Part shown: one piece after another, positions 24,190 through 39,000 of the stretch | How positions within the stretch are numbered: position 1 is the stretch's first letter | How the letters are laid out: each line of letters opens with the position of its first letter | Source: Mactromeris polynyma | Lineage: Eukaryota > Mollusca > Bivalvia > Venerida > Mactridae | DNA length: 64,000 nucleotides | Assembly (NCBI GenBank): GCA_032209605.1 | Contig: JASFXZ010000016.1 | Coordinates: forward strand, 14,632,001 to 14,696,000 | Direction of reading: 5' to 3' | Notes under the pieces: model-generated | Seen by the model: the letters and a program-made list of their open reading frames with translations, nothing else | Told to the model about the DNA's origin: nothing | Databases searched by the model: none | Made by a program: the position numbers and the translations under genes

Positions 24190-24605
24190 AATTTTGAGTT
24201 TGGTTGCTTCATGATTGGTAATGTTACTGTTCGTAATCCTATATTCTTTAACCAGTAGGCTGCTATGGTGTATTTAAAGGTCAGCTGTATGGTCGAATTA
24301 TCAAACAACAATGAAATCCGAAATGATAAACAACAAAGAAATCGAAAATGAAACATTGTATGAAGACTAGATATAATTGTTTCCATTTGTCGTTATCATC
24401 ATTGTCACTTGTTTCCATTTGAAATTACAGTTGGTCTGTTAATACTAATATTGTATTTTCTACTCACTCTTCGATTGTTTGTTCATTATTGTTTCACTGA
24501 AAATGTAATGAGTACTATATTATGAGTTATATTATGTTCATCAACCATACTATTGTGCATGTTAAATTGTAGCATTGCCATTGACCAATGTATAATATTT
24601 CGTTA
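24190..24605 (+). repeat. Intron-10-like block in the B-C spacer
   Basis: Second spacer copy of the block described at 2838..3270, with TTAACCAGTAGGCTGCTATGG, GGTCAGCTGTATGGTCGAA and GCCATTGACCAATGTATAAT shared with intron 10 of genes B and C. Confidence 0.62.
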
Positions 24606-27600
24606 GTTTTGAATATATTTCGTTGTTTTTTAAGTGAAATCATGGGCAGTATGCAAAATATTTCGGATTAACCTATCTCTCTATAAACATGTACTACTTG
24701 CGGAAAGAGCATCTGTTTAGTTTTGTGTTTGTTTGTTCGATTGTGTGTCTCCGTTGAACAACCTCAGCTCTTCCATTGTAATAGGATCGGTGACTAGTGT
24801 AATTTAATTTTCCCTTACTATATTGTTATTGAAGTTATTCATTATTCATTTAATTATTAAAACAGTGCAAATTCTTGTTGATTCAATAAAATACAATTTT
24901 GTAAAAACGAATGAAAATGTCGTGCAGGAAATGCCGCATACAATGTACACAGTCAAAACACACGTATACGTAAATCAATATATTCACATTTACTAGTAAG
25001 ACCAGGGCCCGGAATTATAACCGTTACTCACAACTCTGCACTCAGCACTCAGCTGGGTAGTTGAGTATTCAATGTAAGTAACAATGTTAACTGAGTTGTG
25101 AGAATTCTTTGTGTCTATTTTTATTGTGACTTGAGTGTGCATCTGAAATTTGAGAGTCCAATTTGAAACCATGATACTAAGCACTCGGAACTAAAAACGT
25201 TCAGTCAGTGTAAGATTCATATTCGGATCTTTAAGAAGGTGTTTATAAAAGCTTCTTCAAAAGTAAGCATTGTCCATTTCACTCCCTTAAATCATCAAAC
25301 TAAGATATAAAATTGGCTGTTTCAATATGCAAGTGCAGAGTGATGGATATCGGATATAATTTCGGGGCCCCAGATACCAGCTCAAGTGTGCTGCAAAGCA
25401 ATATTGAACATCATTTGTTAATCTCCTCAAGGTGCTTATCCATCTTGTAAATAGATTAATCGCTGCCTTCGTGATTGATGAATATCTTAATAAAATGTCA
25501 GTTACACCTTGATGTTGTCTGTTTCATTTTCCCCTTTAACCACAAACGTCTTACTTAAGACAGAAATATGACTATTTATGTTATCGTGCGCTTGTTGTAT
25601 GATTATTGTTATCAATCGTTATTGTACAATGAATCTAGTTATCTTCCTACGAAAGATTATTGGTATGGAAGTAGCTATTGTGTTAAAAAGAGGGATAGGA
25701 ATTCATTGAAGTCAAAGTAATTGTTCTCAGACAAGTATCATGAGTTTATATGATCTAAATGCTATAATTTACACAATGATTATAAAAACGAAGCAAGCTG
25801 TATGATTTCGAATATGGACGTTTTTTACTGACGAAACATAGAGGAAGGATAAGAGTTAGTATACAGTCCAACGAATTACTACCAGAAACAGCTCAATTCT
25901 GAGCAGAGGTATACCGTTATAGATTGAGTAACATATCCCTTATCAGACATTTGCTAAGTAGTCAGTGGTCAGTGGAGGGCAATAAACTTATAATTTCAGG
26001 GGCCTGAGTCAACAAACATGTCAGATTTAATTGCTGACACGATGCCTAACTAAACCCTGTTCCAGAAGAATATACATACAGTGTTTGTTAATATTTGTTA
26101 TCAGATATAGCAACTTGAGGTTCGAGAGTGCAGTATTGTTAAAAAATATATGTACATGTATGTGTTTAGTAAATTGTTGTCATTACAGTCTAATCAATAC
26201 AGACATTTTCTTCACGAAACCACTTTTATAAATATATATGAGAATTTATATTTTAACAGGTATAGCCTGTATATATTTAATGTTTATGCATAATATCATT
26301 GAACTTTTCCCTCTTAATAAAAATATAGTTCAACACATTGTTTTAAAAATAACAAACACAGTCCACGATAACATGCGTTTTGATGACATGAGGTGTACAT
26401 GTCATGATGTGTCAAATAAGTGTATAATTCTTGATTGGACAAAATAAAAATGCTACTGGTTTAAATCGATTTAACAGATAGCTAACCTAACCTTAAACTT
26501 CACGGCAATATATGGCCATAAATGACACCACATTAAATTGAAACCAAGTCATGTTTTGAGTACACGAAAAATCGGTCAATGGCGCTACCGGGATGAAAGC
26601 CTGATTATGATCTCACTTTATTGAAACACTACTGATCGCCTCCATTCGTTTGTAAGCCTACTGGTTATCTCCCTTTTATTGTGAAACCCACTGAATACGC
26701 ACACAAGGCTCTGGTTCTGGTTCACTTCAGACATCAATGCATCAAATCTTTATTCCGCCGTTCTTGTATTTCCAAATAAAACAAACCCTTGATAACAGAA
26801 TACGTTTTTAATATAATGAATTACCAATACATTACACAATATTGAAGTACGAAAACAGTATACCAGAAAGTGTAACACAATTTCTCCACGAAATAGCATC
26901 TTGAAAAAAATCTCAGGGGAACTTTCAATACAATACAGAGATTTGGTCCCTTCTTTTTATTTTAGCACCAAATATTATTCCAATTATGAAATATCGGCCA
27001 GTGTTTTTTTTATAAAGGATGATGGCAACAAAAATCTTTGTTTTGTAATTGAATCAAACACTATCCATCAGATATTTTGTATCTATCTTCCTCGAAGTTA
27101 CCTCCCCTTGTCAGTAAGACCATATTAATTTATCCATCTTCAGTTATACCATATTATTATTAGACTAGCAAACGACGCAAAGTCATAAATGCTAACAAAT
27201 ATCAACACTGATATTTGTAATACGTATCAGTATAGTCCTCAATGAAAGAAGAAAACACTGCCTTCTGTAGATGCCGAATGTCATGAAATAAAACCGATTA
27301 GCTAGATCGTCAAAAATTCCCTTGACACGAAACGCCATATAATGTGTAAATATTTTATGGGTTCTTAAACTACCGTTTTATCATAAACTGACATGTCACT
27401 TAGACCAATGAAGTTTAGTATCACGGAAAACGGGGATTTCCTTTACTGCGAGAAAATCATTGGCTATATCTGAAAGGTTAAAAAGGTCAACTATCAAAAT
27501 ATAAAGCGGCGTAAAATATAACTGCTTGTAAATGAATTATCACACTGTTCAGTATTCAATACCGCCTTAGTTACAAATCTAGTTGAGACTTTAGAACGCT

Positions 27601-27686
27601 ATGGTTTAATAGCCAGATATCTTATGTTTGTTCGAAATATTTCAATTAACTATGGTGGCATATATCTGCAACACATAACCAAAATG

Positions 27687-27782
27687 CAGTAAATCCTCAA
27701 TAATACGACCACCCTTGAGAACCCTTGAAAACCTATCTTATTATCGAGGTGATCTTAATATTGAGGTGGAGGTTTTTAATAC
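27687..27782. mobile_element. Degraded CAGTAAAACCTC-family MITE (B-C spacer)
   Basis: Orthologous in position to 6469..6568: begins CAGTAAATCCTCAATAATAC, and the right end is eroded at GGTTTTTAATACCC. Confidence 0.5.
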
Positions 27783-28049
27783 CCGACTTTCGTTGAAAAT
27801 GTCTTCTACATTTTGTAATTTGCAAATACATTATTTTGACTTGACACCGAAGCCACCTTTTCATCGATATGCAACGTCGGTTCGTGGGCAAAATTGTGTT
27901 TCTACAGGGCGAAGGGTAATGAAATCCATAGCAGGTCAAGCAAGAAAAGCAATTCTCTCTGGACCGTAATGGGGTATTTAGAACGAACAGGTGGCGAAAT
28001 TTCGTTCCCCTTTTATTTTTGATTAATTTTCTATCGATATAATAAAATA

Positions 28050-28227
28050 CAGTAAAACCTCAATAATATTACCGCACTTGGGACTCTTGAAAGAAGTTTT
28101 TAATATTTACGTGGTCTTAATATTGAGGTTGAATAAAGAGCAAAACATTGAAAATGTACTTGAACATTGTGTTCCTAATATTGAGGTGGTCCTAATATTG
28201 AGATGGTCGTTAAGTGAGGTTTTACTG
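28050..28227. mobile_element. CAGTAAAACCTC MITE, 178 bp (B-C spacer)
   Basis: Same length and same flanking TA as 6839..7016, with only a few substitutions; duplicated together with the spacer. Confidence 0.8.
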
Positions 28228-31203
28228 TATTCATTTAGGCTGTAAATAGTAGCATTCCATGAAGTACTTATCTCAAATCAGCGCTACCACTAACGGAAGA
28301 ATTGGATTATATCGATACTGAACAATCATATTTATTAAACATAGAGGCGTTTTAATATTTAACGGTACGTATGTTTATTCAGAATATTTATTGAAGGTAA
28401 CTTATTAAGATATACACATACATACATACATAAGCTTATTTCATAAGAGGCCTTCATACATGCTTAAATTATTACAAAAAGAAAAACATATTGAAAAAGC
28501 ATTATTATAATGCTTAAACAATAAATCATAACAAGTCTTTTTTATAATATGCAGTAACAATATGTATGAAAGTTATATTTGCCCTTGCACCTCCTCAATG
28601 TCTGATGTGTTATGGACTGTTGTTTTCCCGGATGCATGTGTGGGGATACATTGTCTTGTGTATGTGGCGTTCCCTGTAGCAAAGTATTCTCTTTTTTATT
28701 TTTGTCGTTTGATAACGGCCTACTCAGATTGATAGTGTTAACAGTGTTCGTTTTAAATTACACATGTACCAATATTTCATCATTTGTAGGAACAGTCTGG
28801 GTATTTGGTAAATATGCTGAAATGAAGGCAGAGTGTCCAAAGTATGTCGAAGAATGGAATTTTCATTTTATAAATTTTATTTTTAACAGTAGTGGATTTG
28901 ATAGGCGCATTTATATTTGTGTTTTATTCTCTTTATTGGCTTCGTGATACGGATGATGATGATAATGCACATTGAAATTCTCATTTAACTTTAATAAATA
29001 AATGGAATATACCGACACTCGTACGACCACATAACTGATTATGTAACTTTTGCAAGAAGAAAAATTCGAAATTAGTATACGAACTTCAACTATACACTTG
29101 CAATGTTTATAAACAAGTCAAAATATGGGTATGGGGAATTTTTTTTTCATGAGGTTATCACCTCAGCCAACTTGATACATTAGTATTAAGGACTTGTCAC
29201 AGAAATGAAACGAAGAAAAGAAGGGATATTGTTGTTAATAGTCATTTAAAGTAGACATCCTTCACAGGTCTAACTTTTGAAATCGTTATTGTGTAAGTAA
29301 TAAAAAATAAAATAAATCACGACTTCAATGGAATGATAATTGCTTATAGCTTTTCTTTTGGACCATTAACCAACCAAGAAACGCATTAAGATTTACACTT
29401 TCAAAGTATTGTTGTTAATATCATTAATCATTATTAAAGTACAAGGGAGAAAGTGCAATAAAAACTTAATAATCTTGTATAATTTATGTATTTTTTTATA
29501 TGTGCCCATTTGTTTATGCCTGACAAATTACTGCCTTTTGAGCGGTTTAATGTACTCTAGATTCAGTAATACATCTGAAACACTGTAGAACAGAGACTGG
29601 ATATAACAACTTGTGTATTATATTTATGTTTTCTTTCTGTAAACGGTTCGTTCCATAGTCTTTGTATGTACTTATTAGCTTTCGAAAGATAATTATTGAA
29701 ATTTTACTTCGTTATCAACGATTTCTTGCAGAAATAGGTGATTTTGATAAGTGCTCAATACAAATGGAGATTTTATTCATATTGATGTGATCTGAAGCAA
29801 TCTCAAATGTGGTGAGTCCTTAATTTGAATATCTTTACCAGCGTTTGTCTACATTTACTTGAGTAATTACTGTTTTTATGCTCCTTTTTACTGTGCTCAT
29901 TGAGAATTGTGTTTGCTTGGATGTATTGCATGAACTTATTTTGTGATATTGCTGTTAGAAACATACACTAAATACTTTCACCACCGGTGTTTTATTTCAT
30001 TTTCTATGTTTTTGAAGGAATACTGATCCCTTTCTTAAACATATTTATCTGATGTAAATAATTTAGTTACTGAAAGCAAGGTCAGACTGAAGCTGCTTGT
30101 TTCTTCGAGTTGGATTGTACAAAGTGTGTACGTTGTTTTATACGTAATGGTTAATTGTTTTTAATGGTTTCTTACTGCCTTTTTAGTCAATATATGTGTA
30201 TGTGTTGGAAATAAATCACCGTATACCGACTAAATGTGAGGTAAGTTAGCTGTTAAATTTATGTAAATCCTCAGTAATTTACTGACAGTTCCAAGACTGT
30301 AAATACATGTCTTTATAATCCATTGTATAAATATGGTGTTGTCGGCGTTTTCAGTACAAATGTGATAGCATGACTGACTAAGGGAGATTAAATTGTTCCA
30401 GGGAATTAAAACAGATACAGTAAATATATTTGTTCTATATTTATGCCACAGTTTCCTAAACCAAATTTGATTAACAAGATTGCTACTGACTTCTATTTTA
30501 CTATGTATATTTGGTTCAACGCTTTATATTATATATTGAATGTAGCTCTGAATTTCATTTGATGTAAATTTGAAAAGGATGCAAGTATGATATTGCAATT
30601 ACTTTTACATTAACACTGCCTACTATGACTCTTGTAAATATTACTCTATGTAATAAGAAATATTCAGTTTGAGGCAAAAATAACATGTTTGGTTCATCAA
30701 TATTATTTTGTAGCTACATATTTGATTAGTATTAACTGAATATAATCATTAAAGAAGAACAAATTTTCATTTTTGTCTGTCAGATTACTTTACTAATTAA
30801 GATAAACATGTCCAGTGTAAACAATGCTTTTGTAATTGGATAAAACTGTATTTGAGTCACTTTCAAAGTATACCCTATTACAATAACATTTCATTATTTT
30901 GTACTACAATAGGCAACACATTTACAATATACAAAATCGAATACAATTTGAAGCAACACAAATCAATATAGTTGTTAAGGGCATTCTTAAAATTGATCAT
31001 CATTTTACTTGTCTTTATTTACATGTGTAAGACACTTATTCTTCAAAATACAATAATGACAATTGCAAGTATTGTATAAACACAAACAATTTTGTTATTG
31101 AAAACATGGTGATGCTTTATAATTAAACAAACTGTGGCCTAGCATGTGGTATGCTATTTCAAGTCCATGACAGAAATTGTAAGTATCTGTGTGTTGGAAA
31201 ATA

Positions 31204-31363
31204 CAGTAAAACCTCAATAATAAGACAACCTTTGGGACCCTAAACAACTTATCTTCTTATTGAGGGTAATAAAGGGCAAACAAGTGACAACGGACTTGAT
31301 AATTGTTTTCTTTATTTTTAGGTGGTCTTATTATTGAGGTGGTCTTTACGTAAGGTTTTACTG
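31204..31363. mobile_element. CAGTAAAACCTC MITE, 160 bp (B-C spacer)
   Basis: Copy of 10052..10211 with the same left TA. The right end reads GTAAGGTTTTACTG, one mismatch from the consensus. Confidence 0.72.
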
Positions 31364-31548
31364 CATACATTTAAGCTATCAAAAAGTATTAAATACATTA
31401 TCCACTGTTGACACATGCCTTCTACGTAAACAATATTAAGTATGGCTTGGTAACCAGCTATGGTATACCACAAGATAGGTTTTAAGTGATGCTATTGCAT
31501 GAACATCTCTTAATTTAAACAATAGGGTGGCCTTCTGTCCTTTATGTT

Positions 31549-32400
31549 TGTAGTTGATTATCCTTAGATGCCGAGTACTTCCGAATAGTACTCGAAATGC
31601 AATCGGCATACATCATATCCTTTTCGTTTTCGACGGATTCACTTCGTGTTACGGAAGGACCCGAGGTTTGCCGATTGCAGACAATTATCTACACCATAAA
31701 TTCTTCAAGTACACCCCATCTGCTCTCTAGCCCTGGGCACTAATATGATTGCAGTGATTACACATTTTTGGCAATAAGAGGTTTGGAAAATTTGTGATTC
31801 AAAGCGGACTCTTTGTAAGATTTATTTGTGATATTGTATAATTTGTGGAAGACGTTCACAAAAGGTATGTCTTTTTCCCCATTTGATTCAAAGAATGGCG
31901 TTTATCATATATTCATACTTTTTATGTCTCTTCGGCACATGTACACATGCCTTTGACTGCAAACTAATAACATCACAAGCATGACACATATGATAGATTT
32001 TTACTAAGAAGTGAGATGCTGTTTTATTCAGTGCAATCTCTCCAGGCATTGCTTGAACAACGACGCATTTTCAACAACGGGATTTTTGTTTGAAATTTCT
32101 TAATAGATATAATTTTATTTGTCTTTATTTTAAATTTTATTTCCCTATCACTAGTTTTTAAGATTTGTTTCATTATGAACCTCATTTTCCGGTTGACTGT
32201 ACTTTATTTTCCGTTGACTCTAAATTAGGTTATTGATTTGATATTTTATGGTTATTTCACATTCTGATATTAATACTTTAGTTACTGGGAGCACGGTCAG
32301 TATTTAAGGCTGTTTGTTCCTTCGTGCTGGCTTATACACACTGTGTCTATGATTATGTGTACAATGATTAATTGCTTATAATGATTAGTTACTGCCTACT
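31549..32400. repeat. Extra 850-bp segment in the B-C spacer
   Basis: Absent from the A-B spacer, where CTTTATGTT joins directly to TATGTGTATATGTTGG at about 10400. It carries a small hairpin (GAGTACT and AGTACTC around 31573..31593) and an inverted word pair TGCAATCGGCA / TGCCGATTGCA near 31598 and 31669. The right part (from about 32277) is a copy of the dispersed repeat at 8917..9180. It could be an insertion here or a recombination deletion between repeats in A-B; the second fits the repeat at its right edge. Confidence 0.5.
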
Positions 32401-33026
32401 AAATCAAGTTATGTGTATATGTTGGAAATATGTGACCATATCAGGCTAGCTAGCTGTGAAATTGATTTAAACCCCTAGTATTTTACTGACAGTTACAAGG
32501 CTGTATATCGCTATATGGTTATTATTTCTTTTCGGGTTTTAAATTAATGTTAAATTTCCCTTTCCCTTGTGCAATTATTTTACTTTATATTGTTCATGTT
32601 GTTTTCTCCTTAATTTCGGCCTATTATTGCCAGCTGTCTTGACATGTCCTGTGAACTGTCCATCCAATAATTTCCATCTTTTAATATTGAGTAGTAATAT
32701 TGTGGTTGAATAAAGAGCAAAACTGTGAAAAATGGACTTTATGTCATGACTTTATTACTATACAACTTAACGTATTTAAATTGCACGATCGAATTTTGTG
32801 TTGTTTTTTTTCATTTCAGATAACTGACTTTAAGGTAATAGCAACGTCCAAGCAACTGCCAAACGAAGGATTTTAAAGCCCTATCAATGAAAACAACAAG
32901 GCGATTAAACTCATTCTAGTGTTAATAAGCTTCAAACAAGCGTTTACATTACGCAGACTTCAACTTAGACGTCTGATCCGACCCAGTCCCAGTTCATCAA
33001 AAATATTTAAGTTGAAGAGAAGTTAT

Positions 33027-36000
33027 ATGGAAAAGTTCATGGAGACCCTAAGCACGATTGATGACGACAGTTCTTTGTGTAAAGATGACGTCATCATTGA
33101 GGATACCAATGTGACACAATGCAATGTATGTGAGTTTACTTCTGTTGTCCAATACAATTGTTTAATATTATTAATTGACTGAGAAAGTCGCTTTAATTAA
33201 AGTAAACATACCAACGTAATTTTTCATAATACTCCATAGCAACATTGCGGACAGATTCCCATCAATGGTCGTATATCAAAGTTGTATAGCAGTATAAGCG
33301 ACATATCTCCACAAAGCGATAATATCTTCTAGAGGCATATTAAATAGTTGATAACGTGCTTTTAAATGACTAATTTATTAATATATCAGGTTATGATCGA
33401 TGCGTGGCCATCAGCGTAAATCTTGTCGTCGCCTTGCAATCATTGAGCAGTCGACAAAACGTTAATTTTTGACAAGGTCATTAACTACTGTTAATGGCGA
33501 TACATACATAAAGAGACCTTACGCGCCCTAAATATTAGATTGACTCACCAAACATATATTTATAATTATGGCTGTATATAGCCCCGCATACGTGTATCTT
33601 TACTCCGACTTTTACACGCGACAGTATAGAGATGTGACGTCCGTGGCTGGACTAGGCTATACGGAACACGTTAGTGTTGGGAATCAATATTTGTTATATT
33701 TTATAGTTTCGTAATTATCAATAAATGTGTACATTATTAAATTAATTACAGTAGGAACTCCCTAATCTTGGAACTCTCCAGTCCGGAAACTTCCTCAGTC
33801 ACGTTTTAGTTCCTCCATTTTTATTTCACTCGTAAAATAAATCTCCCAAAACCGGATGATTATTTTCCGCAAAATACGTCAAATAGTATAATGACTGATA
33901 ATTGAAAGAAGCCCTAATAATTCTAATTGCCTCGGGATGTAGATCATTAAACGTTATCGTCGTATGCATTCAGTTTTTAGGGGAACAAGGCAAGAACTAC
34001 TATTAGGTGTACTCATTATGTAAACAATACTTCAAGAACAATAAGATAGATAATGTTAAACACGCGGTGGTAATATTTTAGCGATTAAGGGATGAGCAGT
34101 AAGACTAATGATAAACGTCTCCATTGGGTACACAAATCACAATTCAAAATGTTTGCCCTAGATCATTATTTGTCTCTACGAAAAATATTTTAAAATGAGG
34201 CTATGGTGCATAGTTTTCAAGAATGGCATTTGAACATATATCGTACTATGTGCATATCTGGTGGTAACGTCGCGAAACTTATGTTCAGGTATGTTTGAAA
34301 TCATTTGACATGTTTTATGATTCATTGAAAGATCTGCTTGAGAATGATATATGAACCGAATTGCATTATGATATTTTACATATAGATGACTTCAGATATC
34401 AATTAGTATTTACCACAGTATGTACTTTGCATATCGCACTGCACATCTTCCCTTTAAAAAAGGGGCAAACATATACTGGTCTTTTATAACTAGTACTTTT
34501 GATAAAGGAATAAAATGTTCAAGTTTACATAAGTTTTGTAAAAATATGTAGCTTAAATTTCCTGATTCTTTAAAGTCGAATAAAATAATGCATTCAGACA
34601 TTATATTTTACGTCGTGTTAACGCGAACATCCTCTAGCAAACGTATTAAAATTACTGAAAGAATGTATTGCCTACGGACATCCAATGAAGGAATCCTCTC
34701 CAGCCCGGAATCTCCTCTAATCCGAACTTTATAGTTTGTCCGAAGGGTGTTCGGATTAGGGAGTTTCCACTGTAATTGTTTTCTTTTCAGGACGTGGTCG
34801 AGACTTCGTTGCCTCAATGTTTGTCAAACATTGCTGATGGATATTCGAAAACTCACGGCACGTTCATCAGCTGGGAAACAGATCTAAATCTTGACCCGCC
34901 GAAGTCATGGAAAGAACATGTGAGAAAAACATCCTGGGTTTTGAATTCACAATTCCTAAACGATCATGTGATATTTACAAACATGACAATAAATAGAGTG
35001 TGGATGAGTCAATACAAAATTAAGGGTGTACAAGTTTTCGTTAAAATTAATATGTACATTGTATCAATATAAACGAAATGTTTATTTCCGTTAGCAATTC
35101 AGTAATGTTGAGCTACCTTGCTATGCAAGCAATCACTTTTAACCATCTTCGCTGGTCCAATGTAACAAGTGTTTTGTCAGTTTAGATTAAATGGACTCTC
35201 CAAAATATATTTATAATCATTATTTGGAATAACTCCACTCATTATCGTTGGCGAATTATAGTCATATTCAATCACATATTTTCAATAAAATGACTAAGTT
35301 ACATGAAGTTGAATATACACCCCATATACGCTTGAATAGAGCTCTATTTAAATCACTTTCCATTCGTTCCCGTGCAAATTCTTACGTGTTTTAGCAAATC
35401 CTTCAAATATCAACACAATTTTGTCACATTAAGCTTCTTTTCAATAATGCATGCGGAGATTACACTTATTCGATTTCTCCTTTGTAAAACTTTGGTATTG
35501 TGTTAGGATATAAATCATCTTCTTTGATGACTCTAGTTATGTTTCAGAGTCAGTCAAATGGATACTGTCCCCTAAGGGCCTTCCAACATATGTTTCGTTC
35601 TTTCTGTGCAATAAAAGTTCCAGTTCTTTTACCAGATTTAATGACTACAAGACACAAAGGTCAACTGAAATTTTTGCCTTTTATATGATCCGATTGTTAT
35701 TTTCTTACCAGACACCAGATGGAGACAAATACGTCAAAGATTACTGGAATTCACTACAGTACACACTATATGAGACAGACCATCGTGAGACTGTTGACAG
35801 AACTGGTAAACCAAGAATTCTTCAAAACAAAGAACATGTGAACGTGGTTTTCTTGTCGTCTCCTGTAAAGTGTATTGGGATCCTTTTGGAAGGCAAGTAA
35901 ATACATATTGAAAAGGATGCGTATATCATTGTACATTTGGCTTTCGATTTAGACATCGTATTGTAATACAAACTCCCCTATAAGCGCTCTTCAAATAATA

Positions 36001-39000
36001 AGATTTCCCCTCTGCTTGTCATTATTAATTCTCCATAGTTGTCCTTTATGGTCGACCAGGACATTCCGTGCGCCCCTGTTCCTTTGCGCGTTTGTCCTTG
36101 TGCCTCCTCAAATGCCTGACGTTTTATGGACTGTTGTTTTCCCGGAGGTCTGTGTCGGGAGGCATAATATTATGTATGTGGCGTACCTCGTAGCTTATTG
36201 TAACTTAGTGTCTCTTTTACAGCACCAGCCAGTTTCACTTCAGCATTAGTTGTCATTGCCATTTTAAATTTGGATAGGGTTAAAGGACACGACGAGTCCG
36301 TAACTTAGTTGCCGCGACCAATCAAAAACAAATATGCGGCCCTCTTAAGTTACGGAAACTGGAGCTAATTATGTCAGTGACTTTTATTATACTTCCATTC
36401 CTAGGAGGGAAACAAGTCCCTGGCGGATTCCACCTTGTTATGTCTCCATCGTGGTTGTCTAAAACACCAGTAAACGAAGATGGAACACTGTCAAAACTAT
36501 GGCTACACAAGTCGATATCCTTTCACGAAAACGGAACTACTTTCATTGACGAATACACGCCCCCAAGACCAGTAACTTACCTAGCGAACTACTTTACGAA
36601 TTTTGTTACCGGTGGACATAGAAACGACGGTGCTGCTATAGAGGTTTGGTGCTTGCGTCTAGTACTGAGTCAGTTTGATTGTTTCGACTTTTATGTCGTA
36701 ATTTCCAAAAATAGTTTAGTTATAAACGGCTGTCAGTTGATATTTCCCGATTCACCAACCCGTTCTAACCTGGTCCGCCACAAGCAACTGACAACTTCTC
36801 CACATTAATCCGAGTAAAGAAATGGGGGACAAATGACTTTGGATGCATTATCAAATCAAGCTGTTACGGAAGAACATACGCCTCGCCCGAGTAGCATACC
36901 CACGACTTCTACATTACTAGTCGGGCGCTCAACCGACTGAACTATTTGGTCCTGAAACGTATATAATAATTTTATGAGAGTTAATGTCTGTAATCTAAGA
37001 TCAATATGATAGTGTATGTTAAACTATGTTTGCACAAACACATCTACTTACAAAGGTAAAAGATGAAATATTACGTGATAATATCATGATTCTGTTCATT
37101 AAGTTTCTGCAAAATTGATTGTCATGTTCATAATCTTACACAATGAAATGTTATTTAACAAATAATCTCACTCGAGGCCTGAAAACCTATGTACTGAAGC
37201 TGCATCTATTAACTAGCTTGAGTAATCAATATCAATTAGATCGTCTTTATTATTTATTTTTCTTTATTATTTATTTGTGACTTCATTTACAGAAAGGCAT
37301 TGACTGTCCAATGAGTAGTTCAATAAAGCTTTGTAAAATGGCAGATGACAAAGTTTGGACACGTGACATCATGGCGTCAGTTGGCATGGAAATACCAATC
37401 ACATTGGCACTGAGGAAAAGTCCAAAGAGGAAGTTACTTTGCGGAAGTACGGATCTGAAATACAAAGACTTCTCCACCTATACGTCTGATAACAGAATGG
37501 AACTTGAAGTAGAAGTGGCGAAATTCTGCGAAAAACTGAGAAAAAATGGCATTAGAAAGGTATGGATTGCACAATGTGGTAAACTTATATAAAATTAGTA
37601 CAATCTTGGAATCGGTAAAAAGTTTAATGAATGTAGTTTAGAATAGTTTATATTGTTTGTCTACAGCCAAAAAAGCTGTGATACCCATTTGGGACGTACC
37701 TGGTTGCATCATGTATCTCTTACCTGTTTAGTGTTTACAGTCTGTTTCCATTCCTAGGTTGTTGTGAAACCTTCAGGACATCAGTTTCTAGGAAGTATTA
37801 GTGCATCATTCCATAACGTCACTGAAACCATGGAAGTGGTAGATGCTGCTGAGGCACTCCTTGTGGAAATCGACAATGGCTGCTCTGTGTTGATAGAGGA
37901 ATTCATCGAACCACCAACTTCGTTAAAGTCTAGTAAACTATTTGTTTTCTCTGTCGAGCGTTGCATTTGTTTTTAAAGACACCCTTTATTGATATATTTG
38001 ATACTATTTTGAATATTGTATTTAAAGATAGTACTTAGTATTCAGAGATATTTAATATTTTGGACAATATATCAGTAGGTTGAAATAAAGACATTAAATA
38101 GATATTGAGTCATCACACTGATAAGGATATCTATACTTAAATTTGCTTCAGTAGAATAACATAATTTATATTCATGACATTATTATCCCATGTAGATCCA
38201 TATTCAAGAAGTTTACGTTTAACGATGTCAGTTTGTCAGATTTGAGTAAAAATTGTATTATAAATGGCGACGAAGGATATTACAAAATTCCCGCAAACGA
38301 GGAAGTGCTGGAAGATAAGTTGATTACGTGTACTAGAATAATAGTCCTGAAGGAAGATCGTGCTTAGTTAATCATAAATTGGTGAATCATTGATAAGCGA
38401 CTGATGGGAAGATGGGAGTATTTCATTGATTCTCGGTAAATTAATGAAAAGCTACTGATTTGAATTTGGTACACAATTGATCAAAGATAAATTACTGGTT
38501 TTTAGGTAGTACTCATTAAAACATTGAAATGTCATTAGTATACTTATGCTATTAAATTATATATCAATTTAATAGATTAGTTTTAGGTAATGTTTAATTC
38601 TAATGATAAAAACGACATCATTTCAACGATATAAACTTCTTCCGTCCTACGAGTGAAGACCTTAAGATATTCAACACTTGAGTAATGGTTTAAGCTGCGA
38701 ACAATTTCACCGCGAAGAGGTTACTATCGTTGCATAAATTTGGAAACCGTAAATAATACATTATTATTTATCATTCATAAGCGAAACAGTATTCATTCAC
38801 GATGTCATTCGGGTGTATAATATTCATAGGGTGTAATAACGTTTTTCGCAAGTTCGAATTTAGATAAAATGAGAATAATGGTGTGCACAATGATTTTATT
38901 TTGCATAGTGAAAGATACTGCTTTCATGAATTTCTGTTTTATTCAGAACTCTTTTATGTTGAGGTAAACTATTGATCCATAACAATATAGATGGAAAGTG

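Larger units (their letters stand above)
23763..33026. repeat. B-C intergenic spacer, duplicate of the A-B spacer
   Basis: No gene recognised. It aligns with 2433..11137 from about 24180 onward in the same order. Differences: about 80 bp lost near 26870, about 115 bp lost near 28367, a short insertion near 29462..29520, and about 850 bp extra at 31549..32400. The first 250 bp after the gene B stop are more diverged from the gene A and C downstream sequences than the rest. No canonical AATAAA occupies the position used after genes A and C. Confidence 0.75.
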